Assembly: GCA_020635055.1 (NCBI GenBank)
Contig: JACKAN010000028.1
Location: 1 to 15,362, forward strand
Origin: Pseudobdellovibrionaceae bacterium
Lineage (GTDB): Bacteria; Bdellovibrionota; Bdellovibrionia; Bdellovibrionales; UBA1609
Length of the DNA stretch: 15,362 bases
Direction: 5' to 3'
Below are positions 1 to 7,811 of this stretch, in pieces. A model generated the notes under the pieces. That model was not told the DNA's origin and ran no database searches. It saw nothing but the letters and a program-made list of their open reading frames with translations. Both the position numbers and the translations under genes were made by a program. Numbering within the stretch: position 1 is the first letter of the stretch; each line of letters begins with the position of its first letter.

Positions 1-1
1 T

Positions 2-2773
2 TGGTTGAATTGTCCTGAAGGGCAAGGTCTCAAACCGGAAATTGTAAAGCTTACGGAAGTTGAGAAAGCTATTGATCAAAGACGACTCCAGTTTTTTTTG
101 ATTGATCCCGAACGTCGAAATAATTTGATCAGCATTCAAACTGAAAGTTCAAAACAAGCCCAAGCATTATTGGATGTTGGAGCTTCACAAAAAGCCGCAA
201 AAGCAACGCGTGAAGAGGCGGAACAGAATCAAGTTAAAGCACAAACACAATCCCGAGAAGCCGAGAGTTATAAAGAAAAAGAAGTGGCTGCTGCCTATGG
301 TATTGTAGAAAAATACCGACAGGAATTAGCCGAAAATAATCTTCAATTTGCTAAAGAAATCGAAGAAAGACTTAATAAATACAAAAGCTATACTCAAGAC
401 CTTATTGCCTTGGCCACGACGGATAAAACTCAGCTGGAAGAAACCTATAAAGCTTATGTTGATTCAACTAATTTATGGAGAAAATTAACAGAAGCCACTT
501 TTCGTATCATGATCAATAGTCTTCCTTATAATGTTCCGTCACCGCCCAGTAAGATTAATGAAGACATGCGCACACCGGAAAGTGAAAAGCTCTATTTATC
601 TTACCTCGATTCCGTTGATAAAGCGGCTGCTGAGTATGAAAAAGCACTTAAATCTAATGTGGAGTTGAGCCGTCAAGAAAAAGAGATTGTAGCTAACGCT
701 TTGTTAAAGGCCGGAGCTATTCGAGCTCAGTTTTTTCAAGCAACGCGTCGCTTAGATTCCAGTAAAATAGTCATTTTTTCTGATGATGCTATTGGAGATT
801 TGATTAATGAAGTCAGAATAGTCCCCTTCCGGTTTGTCGCTTATGTGGTAACAAAAGCTGCTGAGTTAAAACACATGTCTTCCAGTGGGTTAGTGGGTTG
901 GGTAAATATTTCTAAGCAAATATTAGTATTTTTCATATTAATATTTGTACCGATATTTTTATTTTTTATTTTAGGAAAGATCTCAATGAGTCTTGATGTT
1001 TGGCGGAGACAGTTGATCTCACGTTCTTCCCTGGACTATAGATTTCGAACTTCATTAGCTCTATGGCTAAATAGACTCAATCCCTACATGCCTTGGGTCG
1101 TAATGATATTAGCTTCGGAATTTGCAAAAAGGCTTCTTGGAATTGTTGGTCAAAGTGAGTTAGGTATATTTATACCCTACCTCGAATTGTATTTTGCTTA
1201 CAGAATTTTTCGTAGGGCTTTGGTACACATTTTGTCCGGCGTATTGGTTGGTGGAAGTTTAGAAAAACTGAAAGTTAAAAATGAAGAACTTCAGGGTACA
1301 GCTCGTAGAATTGGTAGGCTTTTCTTTATTGAGATTGCACTACTACATGCTACGGAAGATGCTGTAAGAAGAGCCATAGTTTATACCCTTATATCCTCGT
1401 CTATTTGGTATCTCAATATTCTCTTTCTAATATATGAATTTAATAAATGGCGAGAAGAGATACTTTTATTATCTGAAAAGAATTTACCACAAAAATTTAA
1501 TTTGATTGTTGAAAAAGTTAAAAGCTCTAAGCTTCTTTTGGTATTTCTACCTATAATTTTATTTTTAAGTCTTGTTTATATTGGTGGTTATAAGTTGTTT
1601 TTATGGCTTATACGTTATGATTTTTTCAAACAGATCACTTCCGAGATATACAAAAAGAGACTCCAGGAACATGTGGATAGTGTTCCTGTTGGAACTCAAA
1701 AGAAACAAGAAATTCCAAATGAATACTTCAAATATTTTGATATTTCTTTGTCCCCTGACAAGCTATTATATATTACTCGCTCAAGAGAGTCTTTTTTAGA
1801 GGTTTTGGGTGGAGTTAATGATTGGGTAGATGGCAAGTCTGAAATTGATGCCATAGTTATATACGGCGACAAAGGTATAGGTAAAACTGCCTTACTAAAA
1901 AAAGTATGTTCAGAGGTACAAAATGCTAAGAGTGTATATTTGGATTTGAAGGGCAAGATTGCTAGCAAAGAAGAATTGTACCAAATACTTAGTGAACTTG
2001 TTGGGGTTTCCTTTAGTTCTTGTCAAGAATTTCTAGAGGTCGACAAAAGTCTTCCCAAGACAGTCATCTTTTTGGATAACTCCCAAAATATATTCTTAGC
2101 TAAACAGCATGGATTAGAAGCCTATCGTGGACTTATAGATATTATGAATTTACAGACAGTAAATACCTTTTGGTGTTTAGCCTATAATCGTAGATCGTGG
2201 GACTATCTTAAGGGAGTGTTTGGACAAGAGCACTTTTATGGAGTTGAAATTGACGTTCGATCTTGGAGTGATGTCGAAATTCAAAGGCTTATTCAAGTTC
2301 GTCATCGCGCTTCAGGGTTCCGTTTAAATTTTGATAAAGTTATCGAAGCCGTAAACCAGTCCGACTCGGCTGATGGAGTCAATCAAGTAGAAGCACAGTT
2401 TTTTAGATTGCTTTGGGGCCAATCCAGAGGGAATCCAAGAGCGGCCATTTTACTTTGGTTATCTGCTCTAAGTTATAAAGGTAATAACAAAGTTGTAGTA
2501 GGTATCCCTGAATTCTCGCGCATAGATCAGTTGACAGATATGTCTGATGAAACCCTGTTTGTACTTTCAGCAATCATCCGACATGAGAATTTATGTCTTG
2601 ATGAAATAATAGCTGTTACCAATATTCAAGCTGCAAAAATTAAAAAAGCAATAAAATACTGTGAAGACAAAAAGCTTATCAAAATGTCTTCTGATAATCG
2701 TTTTCGCGTGACACCACAGTCGCAATATTTTGTTAATAGTTTTTTGTTAGGGAAGAATTTTTTATATGAATGA
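2..2773 (+). CDS. Membrane-anchored P-loop ATPase with long coiled-coil N-terminus, putative MscS partner (5'-truncated)
   Basis: The reading frame is open to the left edge, so the true start is probably outside the window. A TTG at 5 is the only early start candidate and no signal peptide follows it. Residue numbers below count from that TTG. Residues 10-290 are charged, helical and coiled-coil-like. Hydrophobic segments lie near 303-325, 360-380, 385-412, 437-476 and 508-536. A cytoplasmic P-loop ATPase follows, with Walker A GDKGIGKT (621-628) and Walker B VIFLDN (687-692). A GNPRAA stretch (809-814) resembles the sensor-2 region of ORC/Cdc6-like ATPases, and a winged-helix-like tail covers about 845-910. 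A coiled coil followed by multiple helices recalls the N-terminal part of MscK/KefA channels, but no MscS pore motif is present. The next gene overlaps by 8 nt and encodes an MscS pore. I infer that the two form a complex, with the ATPase regulating the channel. A STAND-type signalling ATPase is an alternative. Confidence 0.72.
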   Translation, partial: WLNCPEGQGLKPEIVKLTEVEKAIDQRRLQFFLIDPERRNNLISIQTESSKQAQALLDVGASQKAAKATREEAEQNQVKAQTQSREAESYKEKEVAAAYGIVEKYRQELAENNLQFAKEIEERLNKYKSYTQDLIALATTDKTQLEETYKAYVDSTNLWRKLTEATFRIMINSLPYNVPSPPSKINEDMRTPESEKLYLSYLDSVDKAAAEYEKALKSNVELSRQEKEIVANALLKAGAIRAQFFQATRRLDSSKIVIFSDDAIGDLINEVRIVPFRFVAYVVTKAAELKHMSSSGLVGWVNISKQILVFFILIFVPIFLFFILGKISMSLDVWRRQLISRSSLDYRFRTSLALWLNRLNPYMPWVVMILASEFAKRLLGIVGQSELGIFIPYLELYFAYRIFRRALVHILSGVLVGGSLEKLKVKNEELQGTARRIGRLFFIEIALLHATEDAVRRAIVYTLISSSIWYLNILFLIYEFNKWREEILLLSEKNLPQKFNLIVEKVKSSKLLLVFLPIILFLSLVYIGGYKLFLWLIRYDFFKQITSEIYKKRLQEHVDSVPVGTQKKQEIPNEYFKYFDISLSPDKLLYITRSRESFLEVLGGVNDWVDGKSEIDAIVIYGDKGIGKTALLKKVCSEVQNAKSVYLDLKGKIASKEELYQILSELVGVSFSSCQEFLEVDKSLPKTVIFLDNSQNIFLAKQHGLEAYRGLIDIMNLQTVNTFWCLAYNRRSWDYLKGVFGQEHFYGVEIDVRSWSDVEIQRLIQVRHRASGFRLNFDKVIEAVNQSDSADGVNQVEAQFFRLLWGQSRGNPRAAILLWLSALSYKGNNKVVVGIPEFSRIDQLTDMSDETLFVLSAIIRHENLCLDEIIAVTNIQAAKIKKAIKYCEDKKLIKMSSDNRFRVTPQSQYFVNSFLLGKNFLYE

Positions 2774-3599
2774 AGACCAAATTGGACAAATAGGAGATAT
2801 TTTATCACTCTTTCAAATAGAGAAAGTTCTTCTATTATTTTTTGGCATTTTTGTTTTAGCTGGACTTGCACGTTTAATCAGTGGGATTTCCTCAAGTTTA
2901 AATAAACAATTTCCCGCTCGAAGACTTTTAATTGCTCAAACTATAACTATAATTAATTTTGTAATATATATTTTTGGTGGGATATTTTTATTTTACGGTA
3001 TTTTAAGGCCACCTCAAGCATTAATGATAGCGGCTGGAGGTAGTATAGCTGTAGCCGTTGGACTTTCCCTAAAAGATTTGGCAGCTTCTGTTGTTGCTGG
3101 TCTTATACTCTTATTTGATAGACCATTTCAGGTAGGTGATAGAGTTACATTTGGGGACACCTACGGAGAAATTAAAAGTATTGGATTACGGGCTGTTAAG
3201 TTAGTTACACTTGATGATTCCCTTGTGACTATTCCCAATAGTCGGTTTTTGTCTGATGTTGTAAGCTCAGGTAACTCTGGGGCTCTAGATATGATGGTAG
3301 TTTTTGATTTCTATGTGGCATTAGATGCGGATGTGCAACTGGCTCAACAGTTATTGTATGACACTATTGTTACGAGTCGATTTGTATATTTAAAAAAGCC
3401 CGTGGCAATTGTTGTTAGTGAAGTTCAAGTAGCTAATCGATTGGCGTTACAACTCAAAGCTAAATCTTATGTATTGGATGTCAGATTTGAAAAAGCTATG
3501 CAGACAGATTTAGCTTTGAGGACAAATGAAGTTTTTAGACAGCATAAAATAAAAAGACCTTTAATTGAATTTACAAACTCAACTTTTATTAATCAATAA
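2766..3599 (+). CDS. MscS-family small-conductance mechanosensitive ion channel
   Basis: This 277-residue protein is close in length to E. coli MscS (286). Three membrane segments are visible at about 18-40, 55-80 and 86-118. The third carries the pore-lining glycine/alanine pattern (GGSIAVAVGLSLKDLAASVV, 91-110) and leads into FDRPFQVGDRV (117-127), the family's characteristic entry to the beta domain. VTIPNSRF (154-161) is also typical. The remainder fits the cytoplasmic cage. Family members relieve membrane tension during hypo-osmotic shock as heptamers in the inner membrane. The ATG lies inside the end of the upstream ATPase gene (ATGAATGA, 8 nt overlap), which implies translational coupling and matched production. 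A purine-rich AGGGAAG sits somewhat far upstream. The family assignment is firm. Gating by the ATPase partner is inference. Confidence 0.93.
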   Translation: MNEDQIGQIGDILSLFQIEKVLLLFFGIFVLAGLARLISGISSSLNKQFPARRLLIAQTITIINFVIYIFGGIFLFYGILRPPQALMIAAGGSIAVAVGLSLKDLAASVVAGLILLFDRPFQVGDRVTFGDTYGEIKSIGLRAVKLVTLDDSLVTIPNSRFLSDVVSSGNSGALDMMVVFDFYVALDADVQLAQQLLYDTIVTSRFVYLKKPVAIVVSEVQVANRLALQLKAKSYVLDVRFEKAMQTDLALRTNEVFRQHKIKRPLIEFTNSTFINQ

Positions 3600-3609
3600 C
3601 AAATCATGC

Positions 3610-5037
3610 CTATTGAACTACAGACTTAATAACAATATCAATACGTCGATTCTTTTTCCTACCTACTGGGGTTTTGTTTTCAGTAATGGGTCTTCGAAAA
3701 CCATAACCTATACTGTCAAAGGCCGAACTTGGTAATCCCGTTTCTTTAACTAAAAAATTAACAACATTACTAGCTCTTTCTTCCGATAGCCTCTCATTAT
3801 GTATTGCACTACCTATTGTATCTGTATGGCCTTGAACTTCTATGTTGTTTGGGCTAAATTTATTTATCGCCCTAGCTACTTTTTCAAGAATTGGTTCAGA
3901 ATTACCTACCACCGTGGACTTGTTAACTGGAAAACTTAGTCCCACGAGTCTAATGATTAAATCATTATCCTTTCTAACAATTTCAGCTTCATTGCTTTTA
4001 AAAAGAGATTGTACATAATCCAAATTATCTTTTAGTTGAAGTTCTGCTCTAACTTTACTATTTAAATCCATATTTTGTGTTTCTAAACTGCTAAGCCGAT
4101 CTTCATTAGTGTTGGCTTTATTACGGGTGGATTCCAATTCATGCTGCAGTAAAGGCAACTCTTTAGCCGCTTTACTGAGATAAGAAATTTTTTGAGTGTA
4201 TGGGTATTTATACAGACTCATTTTATCCATATTTAATGAAATATTGTTTAAGTCTTTTTCTATTTGCAATGTTACATCACGAGCTTTATTGTTTTTTATC
4301 CAGCTGGCTGTTTCCACTCGCGCAAGAAGAACCTGACTGCTTTCAATAGCTTCTTTTACACCGGGAAGATAATTTTCTTCGCTGTCTTTGTTAATGTTAA
4401 TTAATTTTTCCGCAGCTTCAATTTTTTTTATGGTGTGATCTTCTAGATCTAAAAACTGTCTAAATCCACTGAGTGAACTTGCTTTTTTTAAATTTTTTCT
4501 AGCTATATTGAGTTCTCGATTTTGAATCGCCTCAATTTCTGCTCTTTCATATAATTTCATTAATTTATTTTTGCCTTTAATAACAGCGTTTATATTTCCA
4601 TTTTCAAGTTTTTCTCCAAGACTCATAAAATATTTGTCAGCATCATTAAATAAATCACTATTTTCTGCGCCTTCTCGTTGGGCTTCATTTCTTTGATCAA
4701 TTACATCAGAAATATGAAAGGCAGCAACATCCATGTTATTATCCATTTTATTTAAAAAATAATTAGCCTCATTTATTTTATTTTCTACTTTTAGATAAGG
4801 TTCCCCATAAGAAGCCATTTTAACGCTACTTTCTAATATTTTTTTAGAGGCTTCATATAATTTTGGAGAAACTAAATGTTCGGAGTTAGCTTTTCTTTCA
4901 TTTAATTTAATTTTTAAAGTTTCAATCAATTCAACGCTTTTTGGATCCATGCTTGCAAGTTTTTGTTTGCTTGTGCAGCCACTAAAATAAAAAACCATTA
5001 GTATTAATAGATTGTATTGAATAAATGTTTTTAACAT
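3610..5037 (-). CDS. OmpA-family peptidoglycan-binding lipoprotein with helical N-terminal region
   Basis: The N-terminus is a lipoprotein signal with lipobox FSGC (Cys21). Residues 30-350 are almost entirely helical, charged and repetitive. Tandem helical bundles occupy about 30-250, with a coiled coil near 290-350. Residues 360-473 form an OmpA-like domain with VQGHTDTIGS (401-410), N414, LSEERASNVV (417-426) and a KKNRRIDIVI tail (461-470). D406 and R465 are the positions expected to grip the diaminopimelate of peptidoglycan. The protein probably tethers the outer membrane to the cell wall, with the helical region spanning or sensing the periplasm. The start is supported by AGGAG six bases upstream of the ATG (complement of 5044-5048). 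The gene converges on the mscS-like gene with a 10-nt gap. The N-terminal part resembles DUF4398-type helical regions of such lipoproteins, but I cannot confirm this. Confidence 0.9.
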   Translation of the reverse strand: MLKTFIQYNLLILMVFYFSGCTSKQKLASMDPKSVELIETLKIKLNERKANSEHLVSPKLYEASKKILESSVKMASYGEPYLKVENKINEANYFLNKMDNNMDVAAFHISDVIDQRNEAQREGAENSDLFNDADKYFMSLGEKLENGNINAVIKGKNKLMKLYERAEIEAIQNRELNIARKNLKKASSLSGFRQFLDLEDHTIKKIEAAEKLININKDSEENYLPGVKEAIESSQVLLARVETASWIKNNKARDVTLQIEKDLNNISLNMDKMSLYKYPYTQKISYLSKAAKELPLLQHELESTRNKANTNEDRLSSLETQNMDLNSKVRAELQLKDNLDYVQSLFKSNEAEIVRKDNDLIIRLVGLSFPVNKSTVVGNSEPILEKVARAINKFSPNNIEVQGHTDTIGSAIHNERLSEERASNVVNFLVKETGLPSSAFDSIGYGFRRPITENKTPVGRKKNRRIDIVIKSVVQ

Positions 5038-5233
5038 TTTTAACTCCTAGAATATAAATATTAAAAAATAAACTATAACCAGATATAAGGCTTGTCTTTT
5101 AGTTAATTAATAGAAAATGTATAAAAAATTACATGAGAGTGTGATGTTAAAGTAACTTCATTATTATTAATACCTAGTGCAATACTAAAAGCTAGTCTGG
5201 TAAATTAATCAAGGGTAAGGATAACTAATCTTT

Positions 5234-5259
5234 AGTTAAAGATATAAGTTAAAGACATA
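5234..5259. repeat. Two-copy 13-bp tandem repeat upstream of the receiver/HD-GYP genes
   Basis: AGTTAAAGATATA (5234-5246) is followed directly by AGTTAAAGACATA (5247-5259), with 12 of 13 bases identical. It lies 25-50 bp before the ATG of the receiver-like ORF, inside the only sizeable divergent intergenic region (5038-5283), which must also hold the promoter of the OmpA lipoprotein gene. A tandem operator or part of a promoter is possible. In DNA this AT-rich, chance is also possible. Confidence 0.4.
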
Positions 5260-5283
5260 AGTGTAAAATTCCGATTTATATAT

Positions 5284-5802
5284 ATGGGGAAACCAAAAAA
5301 ATATCCTAATAGTGAAACATTAGTTCTCTTAAAAGAGCCTAGTGAAACCCTACTGCAAGTTTTAAATGACCTTAAAGTTTTTGGTTATCATACATTGACT
5401 GTACTGCTCAATAATGAAGAGGAGAAAGATTTAACTGAACCCCGTGTGTTTATTTGTGAATTGAATCCAGAAACACTTGATAAAGATGCATCGAATAATA
5501 TCAGTGAACTCAAAAAAAGATATTCAGAAGCAATTTTTGTTGCCGTGTTTACTCACCCATTAAAGTATTCATATGGGGAAGTAAAAAAGCAGGGCATTGA
5601 TTATATCTATCATCTTTATTTTGATAGAGAACTGTTTATAAATGAAATTTTTGAAGCCGCCCCAATAGATATTCCAACAAAGCTCTTAAATTTAGACGCT
5701 CTAGTTAGGGTGAACATTATTGAGTTGGAAAACGAGCCACTACCTTTTAATCTTTACATATATTTGCCTTCAAACAAAAAAACGATTTTGTATCGTCCAT
5801 AA
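5284..5802 (+). CDS. Degenerate response-regulator receiver-like protein, first part of a split HD-GYP protein
   Basis: The 172 residues follow the alternating strand/helix order of a receiver domain. TLVLL (12-16) would be strand 1, LTVLL strand 2, RVFICEL (54-60) strand 3, IFVAVFTH (84-91) strand 4 and GIDYIYHLYFD (104-114) the end of the fold. The usual phospho-acceptor Asp after strand 3 is Glu59 or absent, and the conserved Lys is not seen, so it probably cannot be phosphorylated. From about 139 a second beta-rich domain begins (VRVNIIELE, FNLYIYLPSNKKTILYRP) and stops at the TAA in mid-domain. The continuation is found in the same frame in the next ORF. No Shine-Dalgarno is visible before the ATG. 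I infer that this was, or still is, the N-terminal half of a longer signalling protein. Confidence 0.75.
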   Translation: MGKPKKYPNSETLVLLKEPSETLLQVLNDLKVFGYHTLTVLLNNEEEKDLTEPRVFICELNPETLDKDASNNISELKKRYSEAIFVAVFTHPLKYSYGEVKKQGIDYIYHLYFDRELFINEIFEAAPIDIPTKLLNLDALVRVNIIELENEPLPFNLYIYLPSNKKTILYRP

Positions 5803-5814
5803 GGACAAGTGTTG
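5797..5814 (+). promoter_or_regulatory. In-frame TAA with overlapping Shine-Dalgarno (possible translational restart)
   Basis: The sequence CCA TAA GGA CAA GTG TTG stops the receiver ORF and keeps the same frame into the HD-GYP ORF. AAGGA (5801-5805) overlaps the stop and could serve as a ribosome-binding site, 3 nt before the GTG at 5809 or a better-placed 6 nt before the TTG at 5812. So the two halves may be made as separate but coupled polypeptides. If the TAA were AAA, one base different, the text would read RPKGQVLDEK without interruption. Confidence 0.55.
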
Positions 5815-7806
5815 GATGAAAAAACAATTCTTAAATTTAAAAAATATAGCCACTACAATCTTTACATTAAAAAATCAGATTTAAGTATTTACAAAAAGCA
5901 TAGCACTAAAATTTTAGTTGGTATTCATGCGGATCCATCTATTCCCCTGGGTGTTCGCAATAGAAAAGTAGCTGGTGAAATTAAGAAACTTATGACAGGC
6001 TTTTTTACTAACGAGGACTTTTCTGATAAAGAAGGGAAAGTATTATTAGAAAATGCTAGTAGTATTATAGAAGATTATATTAAAGATACCTGTAAAGATA
6101 AAAAGATATTAGAAGCTGTCGAGGCTATAGCCGGTGAACATATGACCAATTATACTCATTCTAGGAATGTGGCTACCTACAGCACTCTGTTTGGATTGAG
6201 TCAGGGGGTCGGAACTCCTGAAGAGTTGCATATGGGAGGTCTTTTGCATGATATAGGGATGTCTGATTTGCCTGAATCTATGTTATGGACTAGTGAAAAT
6301 CAAATGGATGAGAAAGAATTGGCTCAATTTAAGCTTCACCCAGGAAATGCCAAACTTGAAATTTCAAGTAGGAAATTAAAAATTTCAGAAGGTGTAATGA
6401 ATATGATAACTCAGCACCATGAATGTCCTGATGGCAGCGGTTTTCCCTATGGCTTGACTAGTGATAAAATTGATCCATTAGCAAAAATATGTACATTTGC
6501 CGACGAATTTGATCGCTTAACAAGTGTTCGAGAGGGCCAGAAATTATTTACTCCGGTGGCTGCGTTAGATAGAATTTCTGGTAAAGATGGTGAAGATGCG
6601 CTTCCATTTTATGAGAAAGATTTTCATGCAAAGCTGGTAACAGATTTTTCTGATGGAAAACCATTGTCTCTAGAGGTTCCTGAAATTAGCAAAGTTACAA
6701 TTGAGGAGATGTCGGAAGAAATCCCAGATTTAGATCAAAAAACGGAATTAACTGAAAATATAGTAAAAAAAGATCCTGATATTCCAATTTATGAAGTCGC
6801 TAAAACTAAAAAAGAGGATAATAACAAAGATTATATCAATAGTTTATTAAATGATATGGAAGACGAATTTAACGAAAATTTATCAGATATGAATGGAAAC
6901 ATAGATCTTCTTAGTGTTTCTAGTAGCTATAATAATAAGAAATTTAATGATTTAAAAAGTAAGGAACTTTTTGCTTTTGCAAAGAGCGGAGATGTAGTTG
7001 GTTTGCAAAAATGTTTGGACGAGGGAGCGAATATTAACGTGCAAGATGAAAGTGGAAATACGGCCCTTATGTTAGCTGTTCAAAATCATCATGAAGCTGT
7101 AGTTTCTCATCTAATGGAAGAGGGAGCCAGTTTAGATGTATTGAATAAGCTAAATCAAACAGCTATAGACATTGCACAGACGTCTAAGCAAAAAACACTT
7201 ATTGATGAAATGGAGAAGTACAAACATAAAAATATTGTGTCCAAAAATAATACCCATCCAGAAGCAACTGTTAATTTGGTCAATGAGAACAAAGAGTTCA
7301 ATATTAATCAGCGTAACAAACAGGGGCAAACCTTGTTAATGCAACTTTGTGCCAAAGGTAATTTTGACGGAGCTAAAAAATTCATAAATATGGGTGCAGA
7401 TGTAAAAGTTAAAGATTTTAAGGGCCATACGCCATTGATATTTGCGTCGAACCAAGGGCATCTAGAGTTAGTTAAATTACTGATTGAAAATGGAGTAGAT
7501 ATTGACGTCAAAGATGGTAGCGGACGTTCCGCATTACTGCATGCAATTGAGCATAAGCGTACAGATGTCACGGAAGAATTATTAAAACGAGGTGCACGGC
7601 TCGACTTACGACTTAATGGATTAACGATGCTTATGATTGCAGCCTATACGGGTCAAGAGAAAATAGTAAAACTTTTACTTGATTATGGTGTCCATGTTAC
7701 GGATAAAGATATTAAAGGGAAAACAGCCATTGAATATGCTCTTGCAAAGGGTCATTTGAATATTGCTGAAATGATAAATGGTGGACCCTTAAAGAAATCC
7801 AGTTAA
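5809..7806 (+). CDS. HD-GYP cyclic-di-GMP phosphodiesterase fused to C-terminal ankyrin repeats
   Basis: Residues 1-40 complete the small beta domain begun in the preceding ORF (LYIKKSDLSIYKKH). An HD-GYP domain spans about 99-280: H117, HDIG (147-150), HPGNA (177-181), HH (203-204), DGSGFP (208-213) and D232. All metal-binding histidines and aspartates seem present, so phosphodiesterase activity is plausible. Two changes stand out: HDIGM instead of HDIGK, and GFP instead of GYP. The Bdellovibrio protein Bd1817 likewise lacks the GYP tyrosine. An acidic linker (about 285-375) follows, then ankyrin repeats in two blocks (about 385-470 and 503-660), with GANINVQDESGNTALMLA and GHTPLIFASNQGHLELVKLL as clear units. 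Ankyrin repeats imply a protein partner. The start is GTG 5809 or TTG 5812. The stop codon lies 5 nt from the convergent trehalase gene. This is probably a cytoplasmic protein. Confidence 0.88.
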   Translation: MLDEKTILKFKKYSHYNLYIKKSDLSIYKKHSTKILVGIHADPSIPLGVRNRKVAGEIKKLMTGFFTNEDFSDKEGKVLLENASSIIEDYIKDTCKDKKILEAVEAIAGEHMTNYTHSRNVATYSTLFGLSQGVGTPEELHMGGLLHDIGMSDLPESMLWTSENQMDEKELAQFKLHPGNAKLEISSRKLKISEGVMNMITQHHECPDGSGFPYGLTSDKIDPLAKICTFADEFDRLTSVREGQKLFTPVAALDRISGKDGEDALPFYEKDFHAKLVTDFSDGKPLSLEVPEISKVTIEEMSEEIPDLDQKTELTENIVKKDPDIPIYEVAKTKKEDNNKDYINSLLNDMEDEFNENLSDMNGNIDLLSVSSSYNNKKFNDLKSKELFAFAKSGDVVGLQKCLDEGANINVQDESGNTALMLAVQNHHEAVVSHLMEEGASLDVLNKLNQTAIDIAQTSKQKTLIDEMEKYKHKNIVSKNNTHPEATVNLVNENKEFNINQRNKQGQTLLMQLCAKGNFDGAKKFINMGADVKVKDFKGHTPLIFASNQGHLELVKLLIENGVDIDVKDGSGRSALLHAIEHKRTDVTEELLKRGARLDLRLNGLTMLMIAAYTGQEKIVKLLLDYGVHVTDKDIKGKTAIEYALAKGHLNIAEMINGGPLKKSS

Positions 7807-7811
7807 AAATA

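Noticed and set aside
5..7. TTG at position 5 as the true start of the large ATPase gene
   Set aside because: The frame is open to the window edge, no ribosome-binding site can be seen, and the family would be expected to begin with a signal peptide, so truncation is more likely.
7308..7571. Minus-strand ORF inside the ankyrin region
   Set aside because: It is a shadow of the repeat-rich coding sequence on the plus strand, with no ribosome-binding site.
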